42,461 nt of DNA. It comes from Desulfobulbaceae bacterium (GTDB lineage Bacteria > Desulfobacterota > Desulfobulbia > Desulfobulbales > VMSU01). Position numbers and translations under genes: made by a program. The notes under the pieces were generated by a model. The model did no database searches, was not told the origin of the DNA, and worked only from the letters and a program-made list of their open reading frames with translations. This document shows, piece after piece, positions 1 to 7,971 of this stretch. The DNA is taken from the NCBI GenBank assembly GCA_015231515.1, contig JADGBM010000014.1:1-42461 (forward strand). The letters are read 5' to 3'. Position 1 is the first letter of the stretch; each line of letters starts with the position of its first letter.

Positions 1-30
1 ATCACCCTTAGAAGGTCGATTTTGATATCA

Positions 31-230
31 AAAATGAACCGTTAAGGAAAATGCCGAGAACTTAACATCCCTTACAGCACCCATTTCACGCCTGAAAATG
101 ACCGTTTAAGGCCAGAAAACATGCATTGTTGGGGCATTTATAATGATATTACAGGAAATTAGCTCGGTCCGACCCCGAAAATGACGCCCGAAAATGAACG
201 CCCGAAAATGAAGACCGAAAATGAAGATGC
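31..230. repeat. Cluster of GAAAATGA-containing short repeats
   Basis: At least four tandem-like units with the core CGAAAATGA lie at about 176-230. Two related units (AAAATGAACCGTTAAGG at 31-47 and AAAATGACCGTTTAAGG at 94-110) lie further left. All point the same way and there is no open frame. Multiple short terminal repeats of the GAAAATGACC type are known at the ends of some IS21-family elements, so this may be an IS end or remnant. That identity is inference, because no transposase is inside the window. Confidence 0.4.
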
Positions 231-287
231 ACATCCGTCAAGGGAACTGGACATCCATATCCGCAAAAGGCTCTCCTCACCCTCTAG

Positions 288-426
288 GAGGTTGTCCGAG
301 AATGCCCTTTTTCCCCAACTCATTGTTGTTTTGAAAAAATAATGCTCGTAATATCAACTATATGACTGTGCTTATTTCTTCAAAATGCCTCGATTTGAGA
401 AGAAATTGCTATTCTCGGACAGCCTC
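288..426. mobile_element. 139-bp MITE-like element with IS5-type ends
   Basis: The left end (288-303, GAGGTTGTCCGAGAAT) and the right end (411-426) are inverted repeats matching at 15 of 16 bases. Looser complementarity continues inward. CTAG stands directly outside both ends (284-287 and 427-430), as expected for a 4-bp target duplication. IS5-group elements duplicate YTAR targets, often CTAG. The interior has no useful reading frame, so this would be a non-autonomous derivative. The sequence shows the structure; the IS5 link is inferred from the duplication size and sequence. Confidence 0.6.
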
Positions 427-443
427 CTAGGAGCAATTAAATA

Positions 444-941
444 TCAGGCGGCCTTGGGGCGCTGCCACAGTTCGGTGCGCAGTTCGTCATAGAGCTGTCG
501 CCGCCAGACTTCGGCAATGGCCGGATCCATTTCAAGATTCGTCAGTAGAGTTTCCTCAGTTGGCAGATAATCCACCGGACATTCCGGGGAGAGTCCCGTG
601 AGCCGTTCCTCGGTGTACTCCATGGGATGCAGGCGACAGACCAGCGGCCTGATATCCTCAGGGAGCCGACAGCCCGACTCTGTCAGAAACCAGCAGGCTC
701 CAGAGGCAGGCTGTGCATGTTTAACCACTCGCCGGGCGCCATCCAGTTGCAGGGTATAGATGTTCCAGTTCGGATCATCATCCTGATCCAGGTAAGCAGC
801 GACAAGTGGAACGCGCTGCTCAAAAAAATCAACGGCTGCTGTATGGTCGGTTATCCGCCGCAGATCTCCGGCACTCAAAAGGATGTCACGGAATTCACAG
901 CATGTTGTGCCCTTCCCGGCACAGGTGACGCAGAGACGCAT
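444..941 (-). CDS. YkgJ-type cysteine-cluster protein
   Basis: A 165-aa protein with Cys pairs near the N-terminus (C4, C7, C14, C15) and further Cys in an ESGCRL...PLVCRLHP segment and an SPECP segment. This is the pattern of YkgJ/CxxCxxCC-type putative metal or Fe-S-binding proteins, whose biochemical role is not established. The ATG at 941 is preferred because GAGGA stands six bases upstream; a longer frame to 995 has no such site. It is GC-rich like its right-hand neighbours and unlike most of the window. It is divergent from truA. The family call rests on Cys spacing only. Confidence 0.7.
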   Translation of the reverse strand: MRLCVTCAGKGTTCCEFRDILLSAGDLRRITDHTAAVDFFEQRVPLVAAYLDQDDDPNWNIYTLQLDGARRVVKHAQPASGACWFLTESGCRLPEDIRPLVCRLHPMEYTEERLTGLSPECPVDYLPTEETLLTNLEMDPAIAEVWRRQLYDELRTELWQRPKAA

Positions 942-1200
942 GGTTTTCCTCGTTAAAGAAGTTGTCCGAACTGTAGGTGTATTTCTGTTCCCCAAGCAGT
1001 TGGAAGTGAATCATGTGAAAAGGGCACTGCCTTTTCCATTGTAATTTCTGGTGAACATAGCTCGCGGATTTTCCCGTGTCAATCGGATCAAAGAGGAGCG
1101 GCACCCACCTTACCTTCAAGCGTATTGTATTGAAAAAAGGGGCAAAAAAATGTATAGCAACCTTTCTTAATTTTTTTCAATCCATCATAAAGCGGACCTA

Positions 1201-1209
1201 CCCCCCCCC
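1201..1209 (+). repeat. C9 homopolymer directly before truA start
   Basis: Nine consecutive C residues abut the ATG at 1210 and occupy the place where a Shine-Dalgarno sequence would be expected. No good SD is visible; the nearest purine-rich stretch (AGCGGA) lies about 15 bases away. Such tracts can change length by slippage. Confidence 0.6.
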
Positions 1210-2007
1210 ATGAAGAACAGCCTACCACGAAAACGCTTCAAACTTACCATGGAATACGATGGCACCCGGTTCAGCGGCTGGCAGAAACAGAATGACGCCC
1301 GCACCATCCAAGGATCACTGTTGGAGGTGGGTGCCGCTCTCTTTAATGATCCGGAAATCGACATCCAGGGCAACGGCAGGACAGACGCCGGGGTGCATGC
1401 CTTGCAGTATGTCGCGCACATGGAAACCACTACCTCCCTGCCGCCCGCTGCTATCCTCACGGAAATGAACGAACTGCTGCCGACCAATATCGTCCTGCTC
1501 GGGGTTGAACCATGCCACCCGCAATTCCATGCCCGGCACCATTGCATTGGCCGGAGCTATCTCTATCAGATTGCCAAACGAAAGACCGCCTTCCAGCGGA
1601 GATATGTTTGGTGGGTACGCGACCAGCTCGACACACTGGCCATGGCCGAGACATTGCAACTTTTTGTCGGTATGCACGACTTTGTATCTTTTGCCGAAAA
1701 GCAGGAACTCAAGAAGTCCACCAAGGTCATGATCAATGCAGCCCTTCTAAAAGAAACGGAAGACCTGATCACCATTCGCATCGTGGGTTCGCACTTTCTC
1801 TGGAAGATGATCCGCCGGTTGGCCGGGATTCTGGTGGAGGTGGGGCGCCATCACCTGACACCTGCGGAGGTCGGTGCCTTTTTCGAACAGCCATCCGACA
1901 TCCCGTCCCGATTCACGGCATCGCCGTCGGGCCTGTTCTTCGAACGGGCCTTCTATGTGGAAGCGGAATTTGAGGCTTTCTTGTCAAAAATAAGCCAGCA
2001 GTCCTGA
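1210..2007 (+). CDS. truA: tRNA pseudouridine38-40 synthase TruA
   Basis: Isomerises uridines 38-40 in the anticodon stem-loop of tRNAs to pseudouridine, in the cytosol. The 265-aa length is normal. The family signature GNGRTDAGVHA (about residues 55-65) carries the catalytic Asp. The N-terminal MEYDGTRFSGWQ segment and the C-terminal FLWKMIRRL...GRH segment are also typical. An internal ATG just before EYDGT would remove the first beta strand, so the ATG at 1210 is kept although it lacks a clear SD and follows a C9 tract. The 3' end overlaps the convergent radical SAM gene by 24 bp. Confidence 0.93.
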   Translation: MKNSLPRKRFKLTMEYDGTRFSGWQKQNDARTIQGSLLEVGAALFNDPEIDIQGNGRTDAGVHALQYVAHMETTTSLPPAAILTEMNELLPTNIVLLGVEPCHPQFHARHHCIGRSYLYQIAKRKTAFQRRYVWWVRDQLDTLAMAETLQLFVGMHDFVSFAEKQELKKSTKVMINAALLKETEDLITIRIVGSHFLWKMIRRLAGILVEVGRHHLTPAEVGAFFEQPSDIPSRFTASPSGLFFERAFYVEAEFEAFLSKISQQS

Positions 2008-3387
2008 TCCGGGCTCTTCGTAGTCACTGATATCCTGCCAGGCCGCCGCGCCTTCTGAAGTAGCGTGGCCTTCTCGGAGTGCATGAAGCGCTTCGTTGTC
2101 CAAGTGGATTTCGCCGGTTGCCGCCCGACGCTCCACCACGACTTTTCGTTTTTTACCCAATGCCACTTCCCTGTACGAATTTTGATAGGAAATTGATGAC
2201 TTGATCGCCGCCGTATGATAGGTGACCTTGAAGGAGAACTGTTCCTGATTTACAAGGGGCAACAGGCTTTCGTGAATGGTCAGCCGTGTTTTTTGGCCGT
2301 TGAGCGACCAAAGTGACGGCGAATGGCCGGAGGCGGTAAACGATGCCGCCAGATCCTCAAGGCGGCCGGGGTCGCCGAATACCATCAGGTTGCGTAGATG
2401 GCCGGTGCCGGTCACTGACTCATATGCCTTGCCGAGCAAGGTGGTGGCCCGTCGCCTTGATCCCAAGGTCTGATAACGATGCCGATAGATGAAGGAGCAG
2501 TAGTTGACGCCGGTGGCAAACCCCTTGTCCAAGGCAAAGCCGAGCATCTCCAGTGCGGCTTGTTCGGATTCGAGTACTGTCACCTTGGGCCCGTGCAGAA
2601 AAGTGTAGGGTCGTGGTGCGAGATTATGTCGGTTGAAAGGAGTCAGCCGAAGTTGGTGGAGGTTAAGGTGGTTGACACCGAGGTCGTTCATCTCCAGCAT
2701 GGCCTGCTGCAGGATCTGCCGGTCTTCCGGCACTGCCGGAATCTCGATGGTCACAGTGGTAATTTCCCCCACCGCCAAGGCAACCTTAGCGAGGCTGTAT
2801 CGGTCAGCGCTAATGTCGAAACGGATCTCGTCAAGTCCCGCATCCTTGAGGCGCATGAGTATATCCTCGGTGAGCAGCATGCCATTGGTGTACATCCAGG
2901 CATGAACAGAGTTACCGAAACGCTTCTTTACCGCGCCGAGATAGCTCAATGTCCGATCCAGAGTCATCAACGGCTCGCCGCCACTGAAGCCAACACCCCG
3001 AATCCCAAAGACAGCGAGATACTCCACAAAATCACGGACCACCGGAAACTGCAGGGTGTTGGTCGTTGGCTCACCCTTTCTGGTCTGATCGGCAGGGCAG
3101 TAAAAGCAGCGGCCGTTGCAGATGCCGTTGATGAACAGGCACGACCAAAGACCCTCGGTGCAAAGGCGGCAGCCCGGCGACAGGTCCCGGGTAAAAAGTT
3201 TGGCGCCGCCGCAGCAGGAACCCACCGAACCGGCAAGTCTGGTCAGCAATTCACGACGCCTCTCCTCAGCAGCCAAAACCTGCTCCGGTCGAATCCAATG
3301 CAAGGTGTCGTAATCAAGGTCGAACTCCTTCCGATTGGCCTGAAGCATACTTTCCAGGTCCTGCGCCGCTTTGCTGGCTGGCAACAT
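1984..3387 (-). CDS. Radical SAM protein with extra N-terminal cysteines
   Basis: A 467-aa protein (from the chosen start) with the radical SAM [4Fe-4S] motif GICNGRCFYCPAD (C-x3-C-x2-C at about 90-97) and the SAM-binding GFSGGEPL segment about 50 residues later. Five further Cys just upstream (SCCGG, GCRLC, WSC; about 58-83) could hold an auxiliary cluster. Substrate and reaction are unknown. The frame stays open to a TTG at 3549. I prefer the ATG at 3387, which has AGAGA upstream and begins a plausible soluble N-terminus; an ATG at 3486 is an alternative. Convergent overlap with truA. GC-rich like truA. Confidence 0.8.
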   Translation of the reverse strand: MLPASKAAQDLESMLQANRKEFDLDYDTLHWIRPEQVLAAEERRRELLTRLAGSVGSCCGGAKLFTRDLSPGCRLCTEGLWSCLFINGICNGRCFYCPADQTRKGEPTTNTLQFPVVRDFVEYLAVFGIRGVGFSGGEPLMTLDRTLSYLGAVKKRFGNSVHAWMYTNGMLLTEDILMRLKDAGLDEIRFDISADRYSLAKVALAVGEITTVTIEIPAVPEDRQILQQAMLEMNDLGVNHLNLHQLRLTPFNRHNLAPRPYTFLHGPKVTVLESEQAALEMLGFALDKGFATGVNYCSFIYRHRYQTLGSRRRATTLLGKAYESVTGTGHLRNLMVFGDPGRLEDLAASFTASGHSPSLWSLNGQKTRLTIHESLLPLVNQEQFSFKVTYHTAAIKSSISYQNSYREVALGKKRKVVVERRAATGEIHLDNEALHALREGHATSEGAAAWQDISDYEEPGSGLLAYF

Positions 3388-3731
3388 AGGGTATCTCTTT
3401 AAAATTGGTTGGTTGTGGGGGAATGGATAGTGATGGATGATACGTAATTTCTTATTCAGCGTTGGACCAGGAGAAAAAAAATCCATTTTCTCATCTTCGC
3501 CGCTCAAAAAAACGCGACCAAAACGTCCAAATTGCTGATTATCAGCCAAGGATCCTCAGCTCATTACAACTCAATCAGGATGCCATGCAATTCGAAAATT
3601 TGGACAGCCGCCCATTATAGATGAGAATCCAATTGGCATCCCATACTGTTTTTCCGAAAATGTGTCAATCTTTTGTTAAATTCCTCGCCGGCAGTGCAAG
3701 ATAGGCAGAGTGTAAGAAATTGGGATAGGGG
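3388..3731. other. Non-coding gap upstream of the radical SAM gene
   Basis: Except for a possible N-terminal extension of the radical SAM frame (up to 3549), I see no gene, RNA or clear hairpin. The leftward promoter of the radical SAM gene should lie here. Base composition shifts from GC-rich to AT-rich across this gap. Confidence 0.4.
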
Positions 3732-4352
3732 TTAATATAATTTTTTCTGGGTCTGCATAAGATAGGTAAGGATGAGTTGCTCAACCAGCCATTGTTGCTG
3801 CAGCAATTGGGCGGAGGCTGCCAGGTATGAAGCTAAGATGGCGGCATTGGTGTGAACCTTGATGGCCTGGCAGTTATAATTCAGACAGAATATCGGCTTA
3901 AACCTCAAAATGCAGCCTTTGGGGCCAAGAAGATAACATTCATAATCATCATCTTTCTGGACAGATACCAGGTGGCCGGTTAAAAGATTAATCAGCAAAA
4001 GAACGGCATCGTTTTCATCTGCCATATATAAACTGCAACAACCACCGCCAGCTTTGAGTGCGCAACTTGAGCAAAGGTGACCAACGTTGAGGGAGAGCAT
4101 CTGTTCCTGAAGTGTTGTAGCCTGCCGTTCAAGGGTGATGAGGCCTTGGTGAATATGAGGAATGGCGCAGAGTGCTACCCCGGAATCATGGAAAAGCTGA
4201 TGGGCAGTGAACAGTTTAGTGTGAAAATCACTGTGATAGAGTTCATGTATCAGGGGCATGGTGTGGGAATATCTCTGTAATACTGACTTGAATGCATCGT
4301 TATGAACTGGGTATGTTATTTGGGGGCCGCTTCCAAATGGTTTTTGCTGCAT
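3732..4352 (-). CDS. Cys-cluster protein downstream of DtxR-type regulator
   Basis: A 206-aa protein of unknown function. Its middle and C-terminal half hold CSSCALKAGGGCC and, about 50 residues on, CYLLGPKGC followed by FCLNYNC. This arrangement resembles YkgJ-like metal- or Fe-S-binding Cys clusters. No membrane segment or signal peptide is evident. The ATG at 4352 overlaps the end of the upstream regulator gene by 37 bp, suggesting translational coupling; a second ATG at 4259 would remove the overlap. Its operon with a DtxR-type repressor, divergent from feoB, suggests a link to iron, which is inference. Confidence 0.65.
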   Translation of the reverse strand: MQQKPFGSGPQITYPVHNDAFKSVLQRYSHTMPLIHELYHSDFHTKLFTAHQLFHDSGVALCAIPHIHQGLITLERQATTLQEQMLSLNVGHLCSSCALKAGGGCCSLYMADENDAVLLLINLLTGHLVSVQKDDDYECYLLGPKGCILRFKPIFCLNYNCQAIKVHTNAAILASYLAASAQLLQQQWLVEQLILTYLMQTQKKLY

Positions 4353-4831
4353 GTTTCAATACATTTTGTGCATTTCTGCCAATCACGCCCGCCTTTTGCG
4401 CATTCAACAGTGAAGGACTGGATCCAGCCTTCGCCTGCTTTCGGGCAGTTATAAATAAAATCAATAAAGCTAACTAGACGTTCTGTTGCCTCTTCGGTAA
4501 TCGCATGTTCCATGCGGCAGGCGGTTTCGTTAGCGGTTTTTTTATCAATTTGGAGAACATTGATCAGAAAATTTTCAAGCACACTATGGTTTCTGGTGAT
4601 TTGTCTGGCAATCTTTTCACCTTTACTGGTCAAGGTAACAAAGCTGTAGGGCTCGTAATTAATCAAACCCTTCTTTTCCAGAGATTTAAGAGCTCCCGTT
4701 ACCGACGCACTTTGTACCCCGATTTTATCAGCAATGTCTTTTGCTCTTGCCACCTTATTTGATTTTTCAAGTTCCAGTATAACTTCAAGATAATCCTCAA
4801 GATTTTCTGAGAGAGGCAACTCCTTGGGCAT
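4316..4831 (-). CDS. DtxR/MntR-family metal-dependent repressor
   Basis: A 171-aa regulator. The N-terminal winged helix (about 10-65; LEDYLEVILELE, then ARAKDIADKIGVQSASVTGA) is followed by the dimerisation/metal domain with the family's C-x2-E-H site in ACRMEHAITEEA. There is no SH3/FeoA-like third domain. Instead the C-terminus is a Cys-rich tail with CTKCIETC. Such proteins bind Fe2+ or Mn2+ and repress metal uptake genes. The start at 4831 has AAGGACGG eight bases upstream; a longer TTG frame is unlikely. It is divergent from feoB, which is its likely target along with its own operon. Confidence 0.85.
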   Translation of the reverse strand: MPKELPLSENLEDYLEVILELEKSNKVARAKDIADKIGVQSASVTGALKSLEKKGLINYEPYSFVTLTSKGEKIARQITRNHSVLENFLINVLQIDKKTANETACRMEHAITEEATERLVSFIDFIYNCPKAGEGWIQSFTVECAKGGRDWQKCTKCIETCSKNHLEAAPK

Positions 4832-4903
4832 TGTAACCGTCCTTATAATTAAGTGGATGATTAAACTTTTGGACTGTAAGGTAGCACCATAAACAAAATA
4901 AGT

Positions 4904-4975
4904 CAAACCAAGCTAGTTTGTGGTGGACAAATAAGTTTGCATATTGTATTAAAAGTTAGTTGCGGCTAACATTTT
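4904..4975. promoter_or_regulatory. Candidate metal-regulator operators between dtxR-type gene and feoB
   Basis: Two dyads lie in the 203-bp divergent region. The first is CAAACCAAGCTAGTTTG at 4904-4920. The second is GTTAG-N6-CTAAC at 4955-4970, flanked by AAAA and TTTT-like arms. The second resembles the core of classical DtxR/IdeR boxes, with TTAG and CTAA half-sites. Placement between a DtxR-type gene and feoB supports a regulatory role. Binding is not shown. Confidence 0.35.
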
Positions 4976-5034
4976 AACCCTGCCGATAATTCGTAATATA
5001 GCCAAATCTATTACTCTAATGACCATATTCACCA

Positions 5035-7047
5035 ATGAAAAATTGTGATACTTGCCACTCCTGTAACTGTGATCCACTTGATTTGAGCCCGATTGAAAGC
5101 GGTTCTGTGCAGAAAAACTATGTCATTGTTGGCAATATGAATGTTGGTAAGTCAACCCTCTTTGCTAGAATCAGAGGAGTTAAAGCTGCCAGTGTTAATA
5201 TTCCCGGAATTACTGTTGCGGTAAAAAGTGGTCGGATCAAATCAACTGGTGCCAGGGTTTTTGACACACCAGGTATTCACTCAATTTTTTCCGCCAATGA
5301 AGATGAGAGGGCATCACGCGATATTCTTTTGTCTCCCAAACTCCAGGATGCCGGAAAAGCTATCATTCTGGTAGCTGATGCCAAGAATTTAAAACGTTCC
5401 ATAGCTATTGCCCTGCAATACGCAGAATACGGTCTGCCAATGCTCTTTGTTGTCAATATGATTGATGAGGCAGCATCGCGTGGTATTGAAATTGACTATC
5501 AGAAACTTTCAGAAGAGCTTGGCATGGAGATATGTACGACTATCGCCAGGGAAGGTATAGGTGTTACTGAACTGATTTCTGGCCTGGGAAAAATTCGTCC
5601 AGTGCAAGCAGTCATGCGATATTCAGATAAAATAGAAAAGTTTCTTGAACTGGTTCATAAGTTGTTGTCGCCAGATCTGCTTTCATCGAGGGCGCTAGGG
5701 CTTTTGATCCTTACAGGTGATCGGGGCAGTGAACAATACATTAAAGATACGTTTGGGGAGGGAACGCTAGCGCAGGTGCGACAGTTGGCTAAGCACTACA
5801 GGCAGGAAGGTTCAGCTGACATTGAAATTGTGCTTGGCAATCAATACCATAAAGAAGCTGCCAGGATTACGGCTATCGTTCAGGATGTCGAGCCCAAGAC
5901 CAAAAATCCATTCATCTTAAAATTTGGCGATTGGTGTACAAAAACTTCAACTGGGGTGCCAATTGCCCTGGCAGTAATCGCCGCAATGTATTTTTTCGTG
6001 GGTTCATTTGGTGCAACCTTTTTAGTTGATTCAATAAATGGCATCGTCTTTGAGGGGCTGATTATCCCCTGGACAACAAAAATTGTTCAGTATCTGCCTA
6101 ACGAATTTTTGCGAGATATGATTATTGACCCCGATTTTGGCGTTTTACCAACGGGTGTCTTTCTGGCGTTGGGGTTAGTTTTACCGGTAATTTTTTGTTT
6201 TTACATCGCCTTTGGAATATTGGAAGATTCTGGCTATCTGCCGCGTATCTCAATTTTGCTTGATCGGGTTTTTCAGCTGATAGGTCTTAACGGAAAAGGA
6301 GTTATTCCTTTGGTTATGGGCTTTTCGTGCGTAACGATGGCCTTGTTGACAACCAGGGTGCTTAACACCGATAAAGAAAAAAATATTTCCTGCTTTTTGT
6401 TGTTCCTGTGTATGCCTTGCGCCCCTCTGATAGCTGTCATGTTGATTATTCTAGATAAAATGCCTGCTTCGGCGGCTTTTACGGTTTTTGGCCTGATCTT
6501 GTTGCAAATTTTAATTGCCGGGTTTCTGGCCAATAAATTTTTGCGTGGCAGACGGACTCCATTATTGCTTGAAATTCCACCAATGAGAATTCCTAAATTG
6601 CAGGCGGTGGTCAAGATGTCAGCTATTAAGTCGCTTTTCTTTATGAAGGAGGCTGTCCCGGTTTTTATTTATGCCTCGGTGGCGGTTTTTATTTTTCAAA
6701 GAATTGGTGGTCTTGAGATGCTTGAGAATACATTTGGTCCCATAATTGGTAGGGTGATGGGGCTTCCTGAGCAGAGTATTCAGGTATTCATCAAAACAAT
6801 GATACGGCGTGAGTCTGGAGCAGTGGAACTTCAACACTTAAGCAGCACCTACACAAACTTACAGCTCGTTGTTAATCTACTGGTTATGACATTTATCGCT
6901 CCATGTATAAATGCCATTATTGTATTATTTAAAGAGCGCGGCGGGCGTGCAGCGTCAACTATTATGGTTGCAGTTGTTGCTTATGCCATTGTTCTTGGCA
7001 GTATTGTAAATCACTTTTGCCTTGTTGTGGGCATTACATTTACTTGA
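5035..7047 (+). CDS. feoB: FeoB-type ferrous iron transporter, divergent
   Basis: A 670-aa inner-membrane protein. An N-terminal Cys-rich tag (C4, C7, C10, C12) precedes a G domain with G1 GNMNVGKST (33-41), G3 DTPG (77-80) and G4 NMID (141-144). A membrane domain with many helices runs from about 310 to the end. FeoB imports Fe2+ in a nucleotide-dependent way. The membrane core differs from textbook FeoB: the usual GFGCNVPA gate reads GFSCVTMA, and the second Cys region reads LCMPCAPLIAV. This may mark a subfamily with a different metal. No separate feoA lies beside it, but the next gene carries a FeoA-like domain. The start follows ATTCACCA without a strong SD. Confidence 0.85.
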   Translation: MKNCDTCHSCNCDPLDLSPIESGSVQKNYVIVGNMNVGKSTLFARIRGVKAASVNIPGITVAVKSGRIKSTGARVFDTPGIHSIFSANEDERASRDILLSPKLQDAGKAIILVADAKNLKRSIAIALQYAEYGLPMLFVVNMIDEAASRGIEIDYQKLSEELGMEICTTIAREGIGVTELISGLGKIRPVQAVMRYSDKIEKFLELVHKLLSPDLLSSRALGLLILTGDRGSEQYIKDTFGEGTLAQVRQLAKHYRQEGSADIEIVLGNQYHKEAARITAIVQDVEPKTKNPFILKFGDWCTKTSTGVPIALAVIAAMYFFVGSFGATFLVDSINGIVFEGLIIPWTTKIVQYLPNEFLRDMIIDPDFGVLPTGVFLALGLVLPVIFCFYIAFGILEDSGYLPRISILLDRVFQLIGLNGKGVIPLVMGFSCVTMALLTTRVLNTDKEKNISCFLLFLCMPCAPLIAVMLIILDKMPASAAFTVFGLILLQILIAGFLANKFLRGRRTPLLLEIPPMRIPKLQAVVKMSAIKSLFFMKEAVPVFIYASVAVFIFQRIGGLEMLENTFGPIIGRVMGLPEQSIQVFIKTMIRRESGAVELQHLSSTYTNLQLVVNLLVMTFIAPCINAIIVLFKERGGRAASTIMVAVVAYAIVLGSIVNHFCLVVGITFT

Positions 7048-7118
7048 TGTCTTAATAAGCTTTCAGCAGATTGCGAAAGGCTTCTAATAAGCGAACTGAA
7101 CATACGGGAACTGTTATT

Positions 7119-7769
7119 ATGGATGAGAAATTTGAAGAAATTCTCGAAGCGATCTGGGCTGCTGGTGAAAACAATAATTTTTCAGTTGAAGCGATCAACA
7201 AGAGATGTGCGGTTGATTTCAGTGATGAGGATTTGATCGAATTAGTAAAAGAAGGGATGATTGTCAAAGATGATGACAAGGTCTTTTTCTCCAGTAAGGG
7301 AAAAGAGGTTGCTCAAAGCATTATGCGCAGGCATCGTTTGGCTGAAGTTCTTGTGACCAGTATTTTAAAAGTGAAGAGTTCTGAAATGGAGAAGATTGCC
7401 TGTCAGGTAGAGCACTGTCTGCAACCGGAAGTAGAAGAATCAATCTGTATTCTGTTGGGGCATCCTGAAGTTTGTCCAGATGGAAAACCAATCCCAAAGG
7501 GGAGGTGCTGTGACCGTGGTGTGAAGGTGGTTAATAATACGGTTGTCAGTTTAAATACACTTGCACCAGGTGAGAAGGGCAAGATTACCTACATAAAGCC
7601 TGGCAGTCACTCCAATCTGCATCAGCTTATCTCCTTTGGTCTAAACCCTGGTGTTGTGGTTACTGTTCACAGAAAAAGCCCCGCATTCTGCATTAAATTT
7701 GAGAACACTGAACTTGCCATTGATGAGGAGATCGTTAAAAATATTTTTGTGTGGCGATTAGTTGGTTGA
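7119..7769 (+). CDS. DtxR-like regulator with C-terminal FeoA/SH3-like domain
   Basis: A 216-aa protein. It has a divergent N-terminal helix-turn-helix (about 1-65), then the DtxR metal-site pattern (RRHRLAEVLV, then C-x2-E-H in ACQVEHCLQ). A HPEVCPDGKPIP segment with extra Cys follows, and then an SH3-like FeoA domain (VSLNTLAPGEKGKI...; about 140-216). The ATG at 7119 is chosen; an upstream TTG extension to 7071 looks non-coding. It is 71 bp downstream of feoB and probably co-transcribed. It could be a second iron-responsive repressor, or supply the FeoA function to FeoB through its last domain. The domain calls are solid, the role is inferred. Confidence 0.8.
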   Translation: MDEKFEEILEAIWAAGENNNFSVEAINKRCAVDFSDEDLIELVKEGMIVKDDDKVFFSSKGKEVAQSIMRRHRLAEVLVTSILKVKSSEMEKIACQVEHCLQPEVEESICILLGHPEVCPDGKPIPKGRCCDRGVKVVNNTVVSLNTLAPGEKGKITYIKPGSHSNLHQLISFGLNPGVVVTVHRKSPAFCIKFENTELAIDEEIVKNIFVWRLVG

Positions 7770-7809
7770 GCTAAGGTTGAAAGGCAGGGCTCACCAGTGA
7801 TTTCTCACA

Positions 7810-7971
7810 TCAATTCTGGTTTTTCTTTAGGAAACTAATTATTTTCTTCATCTGATCATGGTAGCATTGAGGGCAATAACCATGCGAAAAAGTAGTGTTT
7901 TCCGGAAGTGGTTGCTCTAACCATTTTGATTTCTCTTTTGTTTTGTTGCAAACACAGCAGATCGTCAACAT
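7810..7971 (-). CDS. 53-aa SHGYCPxC-type cysteine protein
   Basis: This short frame starts at an ATG with CAGGAG seven bases upstream. It encodes 53 residues with C5, C6, C8 in ICCVCNKTK and a second pair in FSHGYCPQC. The layout matches the small Cys module CxxCKKI...FSHGxCPxC that is often appended to PAS, GAF or response-regulator proteins in deltaproteobacteria; here it stands alone. It probably binds a metal through four Cys, which is inference. It is convergent to the DtxR/FeoA-like gene and divergent from the big hybrid kinase, so it may be an accessory to that signalling pair. Confidence 0.7.
   Translation of the reverse strand: MLTICCVCNKTKEKSKWLEQPLPENTTFSHGYCPQCYHDQMKKIISFLKKNQN

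Noticed and set aside
895-1119. 74-codon minus-strand frame before the YkgJ-like gene
   Set aside because: Codons look partly gene-like, but the start is TTG, it overlaps the YkgJ start in another frame and no family is seen. Kept as unsupported.
2479-3402. 307-codon plus-strand frame
   Set aside because: It lies antisense inside the radical SAM gene, a usual shadow in GC-rich DNA; the minus frame has the family motifs.
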